Assembly: GCF_003957745.1 (NCBI RefSeq)
Contig: NZ_CP020373.1
Span: 3,519,501 to 3,583,500 of the forward strand
DNA from: Shewanella khirikhana
GTDB lineage: Bacteria; Pseudomonadota; Gammaproteobacteria; Enterobacterales; Shewanellaceae
Length of the DNA stretch: 64,000 nucleotides
Direction: 5' to 3'
Positions 36,585 to 45,403 of the stretch are shown here, piece by piece. Position numbers and translations under genes: made by a program. The notes under the pieces were generated by a model. That model was given only the letters and a program-made list of their open reading frames with translations. It was not told the origin of the DNA and made no database searches. Each line of letters opens with the position of its first letter. Positions within the stretch are counted from its first letter, which is position 1.

Positions 36585-37850
36585 ATGAACCTAAACGAAC
36601 TGAAAAACATGTCCATCGCCGACCTGGTGGCCTTGGCGGAGAGCATGAATCTCGAAAATATGGCCCGTGCCCGCAAGCAGGACATCATTTTCTCCATCCT
36701 CAAAGCCCACGCCAAAAGCGGTGAAGACATCTTCGGTGGCGGTGTACTGGAAATCCTGCAAGACGGTTTTGGCTTCCTGCGCAGTGCCGATGGTTCTTAC
36801 CTCGCCGGGCCGGACGATATCTACGTCTCACCCAGCCAGGTGCGTCGCTTCAACCTGCGAACGGGCGATACCATTGCCGGTAAAATCCGTCCTCCCAAAG
36901 AAGGCGAACGCTACTTTGCGCTGCTGAAAGTCAACGAAGTGAACTTCGATAAACCAGAAATCTCCCGCAACAAGATCCTGTTTGAAAACTTAACGCCCCT
37001 GCACGCCGAAGAGCGTCTGCGCATGGAGCGTGGTAACGGTTCTACCGAAGACATTACTGCCCGTATCCTGGATCTGTGCTCCCCTATCGGTAAAGGCCAG
37101 CGTGGTCTGATTGTGGCCCCGCCAAAAGCCGGTAAAACCATGCTGCTGCAGAACATTGCCCAGTCCATCAGCTACAACAACCCCGAAGTGGTGTTGATGG
37201 TGCTGCTGATTGACGAGCGTCCTGAAGAAGTGACCGAGATGCAGCGTCTGGTGCATGGCGAAGTAATTGCCTCAACCTTCGACGAGCCAGCCAGCCGCCA
37301 CGTACAGGTTGCTGAAATGGTTATCGAAAAAGCCAAGCGCCTGGTTGAACACAAGAAAGACGTGGTTATTCTGCTCGACTCCATCACCCGTCTGGCCCGC
37401 GCCTACAACACAGTAGTACCTTCTTCAGGCAAGGTACTGACAGGTGGTGTGGATGCCAACGCCCTGCACCGTCCAAAGCGTTTCTTCGGTGCTGCCCGTA
37501 ACATCGAAAACGGCGGCTCGCTGACCATCATCGCCACTGCCCTTATCGACACCGGCTCCAAGATGGACGAAGTGATTTACGAAGAATTCAAAGGCACGGG
37601 TAACCAGGAACTGCACCTGTCTCGCAAGGCCGCCGAGAAGCGCGTGTTCCCTGCGATTGACTTCAACCGCTCCGGTACCCGCCGCGAAGAGAAGCTGACC
37701 ACCAGCGATGAGCTGCAGAAGATGTGGATCCTGCGTAAGATTTTGAACCCAATGGACGAAGTGTCGGCCATGGAGTTCCTTATCGACAAGCTGGCCATGA
37801 CCAAGACCAACGACGAGTTCTTTACTGCGATGAAACGCGCCAAGTCGTAA
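36585..37850 (+). CDS. rho: Transcription termination factor Rho
   Basis: Hexameric RNA-dependent ATPase that ends transcription, 421 residues. It has the N-terminal domain (MNLNELKNMS), the primary RNA-binding cold-shock-like fold with DGFGFLRSAD and DDIYVSPSQ, Walker A APPKAGKTML, Walker B ILLDSITRLARAYN, and the Q/R-loop region GTGNQELHLSRK. Nearly all recognised family residues are present. The ATG at 36585 is chosen by match to known starts. The leader from 36372 to 36584 is about 210 bases. Confidence 0.98.
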   Translation: MNLNELKNMSIADLVALAESMNLENMARARKQDIIFSILKAHAKSGEDIFGGGVLEILQDGFGFLRSADGSYLAGPDDIYVSPSQVRRFNLRTGDTIAGKIRPPKEGERYFALLKVNEVNFDKPEISRNKILFENLTPLHAEERLRMERGNGSTEDITARILDLCSPIGKGQRGLIVAPPKAGKTMLLQNIAQSISYNNPEVVLMVLLIDERPEEVTEMQRLVHGEVIASTFDEPASRHVQVAEMVIEKAKRLVEHKKDVVILLDSITRLARAYNTVVPSSGKVLTGGVDANALHRPKRFFGAARNIENGGSLTIIATALIDTGSKMDEVIYEEFKGTGNQELHLSRKAAEKRVFPAIDFNRSGTRREEKLTTSDELQKMWILRKILNPMDEVSAMEFLIDKLAMTKTNDEFFTAMKRAKS

Positions 37851-37864
37851 ACTGGTTTGCTATT

Positions 37865-37899
37865 AAAAACGCCGCTCACTGAGCGGCGTTTTTGTTTTT
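37865..37899. terminator. Bidirectional terminator between rho and the LysR gene
   Basis: AAAAACGCCGCTCA pairs with TGAGCGGCGTTTTT, followed by GTTTTT. Its A and T flanks allow termination of rho on the plus strand and of the convergent LysR gene on the minus strand, whose stop overlaps its edge. Confidence 0.92.
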
Positions 37900-38815
37900 A
37901 TGACTGCAGTGCCTCATCCAGCGCAGCCAGCCGCTCAGCCACCTTGTCTTTCAGCATGTCCCGCAGCGCCAGCACCGCCGGTGTCACCTGCGCCCGCCCC
38001 GGGCAAAGCAGATATAACTCCAACGGCTCACCCTGCCAGTCTTTTAGCAGCGGCTGCAAACGCCCGGCAATCAGATCGCTTGCCAAATCGAGGCGAGACT
38101 TATACACCAGCCCCTTACCCGCCACCGCCCAGCGACGGGCGATTTCGGCATCATTGCTGCTGCGCCTGCCACTGACCCGGATTTGCTTCACATCACCATC
38201 GCGAAAGAAACTCCACTGATCGTGGGTACGTTCGGCCCGTTTGTATAACAGGCACTGATGCGCCGCCACCGCATCCGGGGTTTCCGGCGCTCCCCGGGCG
38301 GCAATGTACTCCGGCGCCGCCGCGAGCTGGCGCCACATCCGGCCGATTAAAAACGCCACCGCTTCCGGATCCGTGGGCTTGCCATAGCGCAGCGCCACAT
38401 CAATGTTGTCGCGAAACAAGCTGTTAATCCTATCGCCCAGGGCCAGTTGCACTTCAAGCCCCGGGTGTTGCTCCATCAGCTCATCGAGCCAGGGCAGAAA
38501 AATATTGCGGCCAAAATCCGACGATACAGAAATTCTGAGGCTGCCTTCCACCGTGCCCTTGGCGCTCGCCAATGCCATGCGGCCATGCTCGAGGGCGGCC
38601 AGGGCCTCACGGCAGTGCAGCAGATAACGCTCACCGGCGCTGGAGAGCCGCAAACTGCGGGTGGTACGGATAAACAGCGGCGTACCCAGCTGCTTTTCCA
38701 GCCGTTTAATGGCAGCACTGGCGGTGGCTGGCGTTAAATCCAGCTCCAGCGCTGCAGCACTGATGCTGCCCGCCTCGGCCACGTGTACAAAGAGTTCCAA
38801 ATCAGAGGTCAGCAC
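37898..38815 (-). CDS. LysR-family transcriptional regulator
   Basis: Transcription factor of 305 residues. N-terminal winged helix (LELFVHVAEAGSISAAALELDLTPATASAAIKRLEKQLG, about 5-43), then the periplasmic-binding-like effector domain (FGRNIFLPWLDELMEQHPGLEVQLALGDR). The target is unknown. The gene is 108 bases downstream of frdB on the same strand, past a terminator-like hairpin, so it is probably transcribed on its own. The start is a GTG at 38815 with AGGAA almost adjacent, so the exact start is uncertain. Confidence 0.88.
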   Translation of the reverse strand: MLTSDLELFVHVAEAGSISAAALELDLTPATASAAIKRLEKQLGTPLFIRTTRSLRLSSAGERYLLHCREALAALEHGRMALASAKGTVEGSLRISVSSDFGRNIFLPWLDELMEQHPGLEVQLALGDRINSLFRDNIDVALRYGKPTDPEAVAFLIGRMWRQLAAAPEYIAARGAPETPDAVAAHQCLLYKRAERTHDQWSFFRDGDVKQIRVSGRRSSNDAEIARRWAVAGKGLVYKSRLDLASDLIAGRLQPLLKDWQGEPLELYLLCPGRAQVTPAVLALRDMLKDKVAERLAALDEALQS

Positions 38816-38867
38816 TTCCTATCCCCGACGATTAACTACCGACTAACACTAAACCCAAATGACGGCC

Positions 38868-38901
38868 AAAAGAAAGCCCGCACTGGTTTCCCGGCGCGGG
38901 C
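38868..38901 (-). terminator. Terminator of the fumarate reductase operon
   Basis: On the minus strand GCCCGC and GCGGGC pair around an unpaired loop and are followed by TTTCTTTT. It lies 22 bases after the frdB stop. Confidence 0.7.
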
Positions 38902-38923
38902 GTTAGACTTTTACGAGGTAAAC

Positions 38924-39652
38924 TCAAAGCAGAGTCGAGGCCATCTTGCGGCGCAGATAGGCAATCTGCTGCATATGGGGCAAGTCTTTGGGGCAGTTGT
39001 CCTGACAGCCAAGCAGCGTCATACAACCAAATACCCCGTCCTGATTACCAATCACATGGTAGAAGTCATCGGCGCTGCGGCCATCGCGACTGTCGAGCTC
39101 AAAGCGGGCGATTTTCATCATACCCACAGCGCCGACAAAGGTGTCACGCATCTGCTTGGTCGCACAGGCCGACACACAAACCCCACATTCCACGCAGCGC
39201 TCCAGCTCATACAGCCTGGCGGCTTCTTCGGGATCCATGGGGTCTTCCAGTCGGTGAATATCCAAATCGCTGCCTTTGGGATGCAGCCACAATTTCAGGC
39301 GCTCGGCCAGCTCACGCATAAACTTGCCGGTGTTCACCGACAAATCACCAATCAGTTCAAACCCCGGCAACGGCATCAGGGTGATTTCACCCTTGGGATA
39401 CTTGGCCGTTAAGGTGCGGCACGCCAGGGTGGGAAAGCCATTGATGACCATGGCGCAGCTGCCGCAAATGCCGGCACGGCAAACAAAGTCAAATTGCAGC
39501 GACGGGTCCTGCTCCTGGCGCAGGCGGTTAAGGGCGATAAACACCGTCATACCGGCGGTTTCTTCCAGCTGGTATTTGACCATTTTGGGCTCATCGCCGG
39601 GCTGCTGCGGGTCGTAGCGGAAAATATTGAAAGTCAGAATGCGGCCGCTCAT
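38924..39652 (-). CDS. frdB: Fumarate reductase iron-sulfur subunit
   Basis: Electron-transfer subunit of the quinol:fumarate reductase, 242 residues. The [2Fe-2S] ligands are in CRAGICGSCAMVINGFPTLAC. The [4Fe-4S] ligands are in CVECGVCVSAC, and the [3Fe-4S] set is in GCMTLLGCQDNCPKDLPH. The form is that of the Wolinella/Helicobacter-type fumarate reductase. The ATG overlaps the frdA stop by four bases. It connects FrdA with the haem b anchors encoded upstream. Confidence 0.95.
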   Translation of the reverse strand: MSGRILTFNIFRYDPQQPGDEPKMVKYQLEETAGMTVFIALNRLRQEQDPSLQFDFVCRAGICGSCAMVINGFPTLACRTLTAKYPKGEITLMPLPGFELIGDLSVNTGKFMRELAERLKLWLHPKGSDLDIHRLEDPMDPEEAARLYELERCVECGVCVSACATKQMRDTFVGAVGMMKIARFELDSRDGRSADDFYHVIGNQDGVFGCMTLLGCQDNCPKDLPHMQQIAYLRRKMASTLL

Positions 39653-41688
39653 GAGTTATCGTCTCCGGCAAGGTTTTGCGATGGGATGGTTTCGGCGCTG
39701 GCAGGCTCAGGCAACTGGTTCAAGCTGTCACTGAGGCGCTCATTACCAGGCTGCAGACTTGCAGGCAGCTCGAACGGCATCAATGCCTGTTGACGGGCTT
39801 CGCGGCTGGCATCTGGGCCCAGAGAGGCAAGCAGCTCGGCAATTTCGGCCTCGCGTTTGGCAGTGTCGGGATGAGCAATGGCATTGTCGGCGCCGTAGCC
39901 GCGGTAGCCCGGCGGCAGCTCCATTTTCATCACATCCAGCGCCTCGTAGCTCAGTGTCGGCTCAAGAGCATTGGCATCGGGCCAGCTTGCCAGGGTGCGG
40001 CTCAGCCAGTCTTTATCGTTACGCTGGGGGAAATCTTCCCGGGCGTGAGCACCACGGCTCTCGGTGCGGGCCGCCGCGCCGCAGGCAACCGTCAGCGCAA
40101 CTTTCAGCATTCTTCGCACCCGCAGGGCCTCCACCAGCTCAGGGTTGGCATGGCGTTTTTTGCAGGTCACGCCGAGGTTGGCAGCGCGCTGCAACAGCGC
40201 CTTCAGCTGGGTCACGGCCTCCTCAAGCTCGGGGCCATTACGGAAAATGCCCACATAATCCATCATCACCTTTTGCATGGCGGCCTTGAGCTGCCAGGCG
40301 TTTTCACGGCCATCGCCATCAATCAGGCCATCGATTTCGGCTCGCACCTTGTCCACAAAGCCCTGGGCCAAACCGGTATCCAGCACCAGATCATTGTTAT
40401 CGCAAAAATCCGCCACGTATTTACCGATAATCATCCCGCCCACCACGGTTTCGGCCAGCGAGTTGCCACCGAGGCGGTTAAAGCCGTGCATATCCCAGCA
40501 AGCGGCCTCACCCACGGCAAACAGCCCTTTGAGCTGGGGGCTTTCGCCGGTTGGGGTGGTACGAATGCCGCCCATGGAATAGTGCTGGGTCGGCCGCACC
40601 GGGATCCACTCTTCAGCCGGATCGATACCGAGGAAGTTTTCACAGATTTCTTTCACTTCCCGCAGGTTGGTCTCGATGTGCTTGCGGCCAAGCAGGGTGA
40701 TATCGAGCCACAGGTGCGGACCGTAGGGGCTGTCGACGCCCTTGCCCTTGCGCATGTGCTCGGTCATGCGCCGCGACACCACGTCGCGGGAAGCGAGTTC
40801 TTTCTTTTCTGGCTCATAGTCCGGCATAAAGCGGTAGCCGTCCTTGTCGCGCAAGAGGCCGCCGTCACCGCGGCAGCCTTCGGTGGTAAGAATGCCCACG
40901 GGCACAATGGCGGTAGGGTGAAACTGCACCGCTTCCATGTTCCCCAGGGTAGCAACGCCGGTTTCCAGCGCCAGCGCCTGACCTATGCCTTCGCAAATAA
41001 TGGCGTTGGTGGAGACTTCATAAATCCGGCCATAGCCGCCTGTGGCTATGGTGGTGGACTTGGCGATATAAGCGCGCAGCTCACCTGTGATAAGGCAGCG
41101 AGCCACCACGCCGTGGCAGCGCTCGCCATCGTGAATAATCGCCAGCGCTTCGACCCGCTCATGCACGGGAATGCCGAGGGAAATGGCTTTGTTGTCCACC
41201 GCATACAGCAGTGAGTGGCCGGTGCCGTCGGCGGTGTAGCAGGTGCGCCATTTTTTGGTGCCACCAAAGTCGCGGGCGTTAATCAGGCCATGGGCGGCTT
41301 CGGCTTCTTCGATGGTGATACGCTCGGCGTTTACCACCACTTCGCGGGGGCCCTTGGTCACCCGGGTCCAGGGTACGCCCCAGTGGGTCAGCTCCCGCAC
41401 CGCCTTGGGGGCGCAGTGAGCAAACATCCGCGCCACTGTTTGGTCGCAGCCCCAGTCGGAGCCTTTTACCGTGTCCTGAAAATGCACATCTTCGTTATCG
41501 CCAAGGCCCTTGACCGTATTGCCAAGGCTTGCCTGCATGCCGCCCTGGGCCGCCGCCGAGTGGGAACGCTTGGCCGGAATGAGGGACAACACCAGGGTGT
41601 CGTGGCCACGCTCCTTGGCGGCGATGGCAACCCTCAGGCCCGCCAGCCCGGCGCCAACCACCAGACAGTCTGTGTAGATGAGTTTCAC
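39649..41688 (-). CDS. frdA: Fumarate reductase flavoprotein subunit
   Basis: Catalytic subunit that reduces fumarate to succinate in anaerobic respiration (or the reverse), 679 residues. Dinucleotide motif VVGAGLAGLRVA, then the RSHSAAAQGG block with the histidine that binds FAD covalently. Further blocks are HWGVPWTRV, QFHPTAIVP (substrate region) and HYSMGGIRT. The start is taken as the GTG at 41688 because AAGGAG sits five bases upstream and the product then begins MKLIYTDCLVVG, as in the Wolinella enzyme; an ATG 18 bases earlier overlaps that ribosome binding site. The gene is 72 bases after the second cytochrome b gene. Confidence 0.95.
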   Translation of the reverse strand: MKLIYTDCLVVGAGLAGLRVAIAAKERGHDTLVLSLIPAKRSHSAAAQGGMQASLGNTVKGLGDNEDVHFQDTVKGSDWGCDQTVARMFAHCAPKAVRELTHWGVPWTRVTKGPREVVVNAERITIEEAEAAHGLINARDFGGTKKWRTCYTADGTGHSLLYAVDNKAISLGIPVHERVEALAIIHDGERCHGVVARCLITGELRAYIAKSTTIATGGYGRIYEVSTNAIICEGIGQALALETGVATLGNMEAVQFHPTAIVPVGILTTEGCRGDGGLLRDKDGYRFMPDYEPEKKELASRDVVSRRMTEHMRKGKGVDSPYGPHLWLDITLLGRKHIETNLREVKEICENFLGIDPAEEWIPVRPTQHYSMGGIRTTPTGESPQLKGLFAVGEAACWDMHGFNRLGGNSLAETVVGGMIIGKYVADFCDNNDLVLDTGLAQGFVDKVRAEIDGLIDGDGRENAWQLKAAMQKVMMDYVGIFRNGPELEEAVTQLKALLQRAANLGVTCKKRHANPELVEALRVRRMLKVALTVACGAAARTESRGAHAREDFPQRNDKDWLSRTLASWPDANALEPTLSYEALDVMKMELPPGYRGYGADNAIAHPDTAKREAEIAELLASLGPDASREARQQALMPFELPASLQPGNERLSDSLNQLPEPASAETIPSQNLAGDDNS

Positions 41689-41760
41689 ATTTGCTCCTTG
41701 GCACACTTTTGCAAAGTACGTCGTTGGCAGTTGCCCGCCTTATAGTTAATTTGTTCGGCC

Positions 41761-42435
41761 TCAGGCCGGGGTGTGGGGGATAAAGGCCAGCAAGGCCGCC
41801 AGCCCTATGCCCACAAACAGCACGCTGAGTACTGTCTTGATGGTTCTTAATCTCGCCCGGGTATTAAGATCCCGCGCCGCGCCCCATTTAAGCGCCACCC
41901 GATAAAGCCCTATGGCGGCATGCAGCTCCACCGTCAGCAGCAGCGGCAAGTAAATGAGGTAGCCGTATTCGCCCCAAATCCGCTGGGCACTGCCCACAGG
42001 GCCTATGGTTTCGGGCGCGCTGCCCACCAGCCACAGGTGCACCGGCAACAGCATTAAAATCACAATGCCGGTCCCCGCCTGCCAGCTCCACAGCCGGGTA
42101 TCGCTGTGATTGATGACCTGCATCTGACTTTTAAGCGCCTTTTGCTGACGCAGGCTAAGCGGCAGCTTGTGAATAGCCACCAGCACATGGAAGGCCGCAA
42201 GCAGGGCCACCCCAATGGCTATCAGGCTCACCACCCAGGGATAGCCATGGCCGTCGCTGGACAGAAACGCCAACTCCATATTGCGTGCCACCCAGGTCAT
42301 GGCCTCCGGCCCCAGCAATATGGACGACACCAGCAGCAGGTGGGTCCACAAAAAAAGCGCCAGCACCACACCACTGAGGCTCTGCCCCAAATCCAGCACG
42401 CCGCTCCAACGCCGTATGTCCAGTTTGCCCGCCAT
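41761..42435 (-). CDS. Fumarate reductase cytochrome b subunit, second copy
   Basis: Membrane anchor of 224 residues with about five transmembrane helices, of the dihaem Wolinella FrdC type. The likely haem-ligand histidines are in LWTHLLLVSSILLG, LAAFHVLVAIHK, LLPVHLWLV and LTVELHAAIGLYRVALKWG. It is clearly a relative of the other anchor encoded just upstream (both have SSILLG, SSxGHGxPWV and IGLYRVxxKWG) but is only moderately similar. Two anchors in one operon could form a heterodimer or two alternative complexes. GC-rich, as the rest of the operon. Confidence 0.88.
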   Translation of the reverse strand: MAGKLDIRRWSGVLDLGQSLSGVVLALFLWTHLLLVSSILLGPEAMTWVARNMELAFLSSDGHGYPWVVSLIAIGVALLAAFHVLVAIHKLPLSLRQQKALKSQMQVINHSDTRLWSWQAGTGIVILMLLPVHLWLVGSAPETIGPVGSAQRIWGEYGYLIYLPLLLTVELHAAIGLYRVALKWGAARDLNTRARLRTIKTVLSVLFVGIGLAALLAFIPHTPA

Positions 42436-42637
42436 GCTCGTCCCTCTTTACCTGTTATTTTTGTGTTGGTTCTGATTGCCAATGTCGCTCACAAAACCAA
42501 GCTAAACCCTGAGACAGATCAAGACAATGTTCGTTATTTCATCAAAGTCTGAATCAGGATCTGCATCACAATCCAGCAGGACAGCGCGTTTGGTTAACGC
42601 CTCGCCCTGGCATCACAGGAGGTCGAGCCCAATCGCC

Positions 42638-43396
42638 TTACTGCCCGGGCACAAAGGGCGTGACAGGCACAGATAATCCCTGACCAATCAGCATGTAAGC
42701 CACCAAACTTGCCGACCCCAAACATAAAAGGTAGACGATAAGTCCCTTAATGGTGTGGCGCATGCGTTTACGGTTTTGAACCCAGCCCCATTTCACCGAC
42801 ACCCGATACAAGCCAATCATGGCGTGCACCACCACCGCAGGCAGCAGCAGGCCATAGAGCACCCAGGCGTTGTCATGAAACACCCGCTCTGCCGACAGAT
42901 GCGGGCCAATCTCAGGGTTTAGAATCATGGTGAACAGGTGCACAGGCACCAGGAAAAACAGCACAAAGCCGGTCACCAGCTGCCAAAACCAGGCATGGGT
43001 GTCCTTGTGGGCGATAGAGCCCAAGTGGGCACGCAACTGGCGCCACTGGCCAAGCTGAGTTGGGAAACGCCTCAGTGCCAGCGCGGCATGCAGGCACACC
43101 ACAATCAGCATGAATACCGAGAATGCCTTGGTCACCCAGGGAAAGCCGTGACCCGAGCTTGAGAACATGCCGCCTTCCAGCAGCTGCACCACCTGATAAA
43201 ACACCTCTTTGCCCAGCAGAATGCTCGACTCAAAGTGCATATGCAGCAATAAGAAACCGCCCAGTGCCAGTCCGGTGATGCTTTGCAGTCTGTCGGCCCG
43301 GGCCGACCAGGGGTGCCCTGCCTGCCTCGGGTTCAATGTATGTTGTGTCAGGACTCTCGCCTTGAGCCCCGTCGCTGCCAGTGTTTTTGCCGTCAT
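42638..43396 (-). CDS. frdC: Fumarate reductase cytochrome b subunit, first copy
   Basis: Dihaem cytochrome b membrane anchor of 252 residues, first gene of the operon. About five helices, with histidines in LLLHMHFESSILLG, VCLHAALAL, VPVHLFTM and VVHAMIGLYRVSVKWG that fit haem ligands of the Wolinella FrdC family. It passes electrons from menaquinol to FrdB. The longer, soluble N-terminus (about 1-35) is more polar than that of the second copy. The ATG at 43396 has only a weak ribosome binding site, so the start is less certain. A CRP-like palindrome is about 160 bases upstream. The 202 bases before the next gene show nothing recognised. Confidence 0.9.
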   Translation of the reverse strand: MTAKTLAATGLKARVLTQHTLNPRQAGHPWSARADRLQSITGLALGGFLLLHMHFESSILLGKEVFYQVVQLLEGGMFSSSGHGFPWVTKAFSVFMLIVVCLHAALALRRFPTQLGQWRQLRAHLGSIAHKDTHAWFWQLVTGFVLFFLVPVHLFTMILNPEIGPHLSAERVFHDNAWVLYGLLLPAVVVHAMIGLYRVSVKWGWVQNRKRMRHTIKGLIVYLLCLGSASLVAYMLIGQGLSVPVTPFVPGQ

Positions 43397-43551
43397 CTTG
43401 TTTGCCCGCCCACGCCTGATATTGCCCGCCGTCGAACCCGGTTATCTCCTGGGCTTTTACTGCATGGCGCAGCCCAAAAGCCTCGGGCGACAGTACCGAG
43501 AGCATCACAATATCAGCTGACAAAAACGTGGCGAGATGGGCAAAAGCAAAG

Positions 43552-43567
43552 CGTGAAGCATCTCACC
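43552..43567 (-). promoter_or_regulatory. CRP-like palindrome upstream of the frd operon
   Basis: CGTGA-AGCATC-TCACC matches the CRP consensus TGTGA-N6-TCACA in eight of ten arm positions. It lies 156 bases upstream of the frdC start and about 230 bases upstream of the divergent lipoprotein gene. Anaerobic respiration genes in Shewanella are known to be under CRP control, which fits. The remainder of the 402-base gap (43397-43798) shows no gene. Confidence 0.5.
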
Positions 43568-43798
43568 GCTACCGTGGTATTTATTGGAAGCGGATCACAA
43601 ACAAGGGCATAAAAACAAACAGAGGTCATACCATTTAACCGCAATAAATCATGACGTTAAATGATCTTTAAAACAGAAAAACCAGAAAGGAGCGCCCCTG
43701 AGATACCTCTAAGTAGGTAAAAAATGAGCAAAAAGTGATCCTGTTTCATGCCATCACTCGTAGCTAATAACGCCAATCATCAGCTAAGAGGAAATAAC

Positions 43799-45208
43799 AT
43801 GAAAAGGATCACTGGCATCATCTTACCGCTAATGGCGGCGACATTCATCATCGGCTGCTCAGACGACGATGATAATCCCACCAAGGAACCAGAAACCCCG
43901 GTCGCCATGGCCGACATTCGGGTTATCCACGGCAGTGCCGATGCCCCCATGGTCAACATCAACGCCAACGGCGCGCTGTTTGCCGGGTTGGAAAAGGTCG
44001 ACTACCTGCAGGGCAGCGGCTTTATCGAAGTGGCAGAAGGCAGCTATGACCTGGCGGTCGATGCCCTGCTGCCCGATGGCTCCGCCGCCGAAGTGCTGTC
44101 ACTGAGCGGCGCCGCGATGGCCGGTGACACCCAGTACACAGTGCTGGCCCACGGCAAAGTGGCGGAGGACAACAACAGCGACAACGATTTGGGAATGCTG
44201 GTGATTGCCAACCCCAAACAGGCCATCAGCAGCGGCAATATCCGCTTGCAGGTGGTGCACGCCGCCCCTGATGCGCCCACAGTCGATGTGCATCTTACCG
44301 CCCAGGGCGCCGAGCTTGGCAGCAGCGCCGCCACCCTGAGTTACGGCGAGTACACGCCCCCCATCGAAGTCGCCGCCGGCAGCTATCAGGTAAGATTGGT
44401 GCTGCCCCAGGGCAGCGATGGCGCCGGGACAGTGGCTTATGATGTTGACCTGCCGCAGCTCGACGCCGGTCAGGATTGGTTTATTGCCGCCCTGCCAAAC
44501 ACAGGTGTTACCACCTCCCCTGTCGTGCTGCTTGCCAATAATGGTACCGATACCCTGGTCTTCAATGACAGACGTACCCAGGCCAGCATCCGGGTCGCCC
44601 ACAGCGCCGCCGATGTGCCCCAGGTGGATATTCTGGCTAACGGCAGCAAGGTGGATGCCCTCAGTGGCGCCGCCTTCGGCCAGGCCAGTGGATATCTGAA
44701 CCTGGATGCAGGCGAGTATCAGGTCGATACCGTGCTCACAAGCGACAACAGCGTAGTGGGTATCAGCGGCAGCTTAACCCTGGCTGCCAATCAGATACTG
44801 ACCGTGGCAGCCGTTGGCACCCTGACCAGCGAGTCACCCGACGTGCCACTGGAGTACCTGCCGCTGGATGACAGCCGTCGACGGGTTGCCACTGAAGCGC
44901 AGCTGCGCCTCACCCACGCCCATCCTGCGGTGGGGAATGTCGACATTTATGTCACTGCCGATGGCGTACTCGACAACGCCACGCCAGCCTTCACCAATGT
45001 GGCCTATAAGGCGACTACCGGCTGGATCAGCGTGGCACCGAGGGATTATGTGGTCAGCGTCACGGCTACAGGCACCAAAACCGTAGCGATTGAAACCCCA
45101 CCCCTGAGCCTGGCCGCCCTTGGCAAGTATTCGGCACTGGCCGTGGATAACCCCGCCGCCATGCCCGCCAACCTGCTGCTGATGGATGACTTCATCAGCG
45201 CCAACTAA
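43799..45208 (+). CDS. DUF4397-repeat lipoprotein
   Basis: Predicted lipoprotein of 469 residues with signal and lipobox ATFIIGC (Cys at about 20), followed by an acidic DDDD stretch that may favour outer-membrane or surface location. The mature part contains four related beta-rich units of DUF4397 type. Each starts with an (I/L)RxxH(G/A/S) pattern such as IRVIHGSADAP, LQVVHAAPDAPTVDV, IRVAHSAADVPQVDI and LRLTHAHPAVGNVDI. The function is unknown. The ATG at 43799 follows AGAGGA by six bases. It is divergent from frdC and not obviously linked to the prmA operon. Confidence 0.88.
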   Translation: MKRITGIILPLMAATFIIGCSDDDDNPTKEPETPVAMADIRVIHGSADAPMVNINANGALFAGLEKVDYLQGSGFIEVAEGSYDLAVDALLPDGSAAEVLSLSGAAMAGDTQYTVLAHGKVAEDNNSDNDLGMLVIANPKQAISSGNIRLQVVHAAPDAPTVDVHLTAQGAELGSSAATLSYGEYTPPIEVAAGSYQVRLVLPQGSDGAGTVAYDVDLPQLDAGQDWFIAALPNTGVTTSPVVLLANNGTDTLVFNDRRTQASIRVAHSAADVPQVDILANGSKVDALSGAAFGQASGYLNLDAGEYQVDTVLTSDNSVVGISGSLTLAANQILTVAAVGTLTSESPDVPLEYLPLDDSRRRVATEAQLRLTHAHPAVGNVDIYVTADGVLDNATPAFTNVAYKATTGWISVAPRDYVVSVTATGTKTVAIETPPLSLAALGKYSALAVDNPAAMPANLLLMDDFISAN

Positions 45209-45267
45209 GCCGCTGCGGTTAACTAGCAGCAGCGACTAAGCAGCAACGTCGATAAGGTTAAGCTGCT

Positions 45268-45303
45268 GTTGCCGATAAGGTGCCTGCGCGCCTTATCGGC
45301 AAC
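45268..45303 (+). terminator. Hairpin after the DUF4397 gene
   Basis: GTTGCCGATAAGG and CCTTATCGGCAAC form a perfect 13-bp stem around a ten-base loop, 59 bases past the stop. It is followed by CCTTTCAGG rather than a T-run, so it is a strong hairpin but an imperfect terminator. Confidence 0.6.
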
Positions 45304-45403
45304 CCTTTCAGGCAAATCCCCTGCACAATCACAGTTGCCAGATGCCAGTCAGCCGCAGCTGGGGTAGAATATGGCCTTTAGCCAAATTGCCACAGGATGA
45401 GCC

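Noticed and set aside
39676..41214. Long plus-strand open frame of 512 codons across frdA
   Set aside because: It is antisense to the clear FrdA coding sequence and shows no protein motif; GC-rich codon use leaves the opposite frame open.
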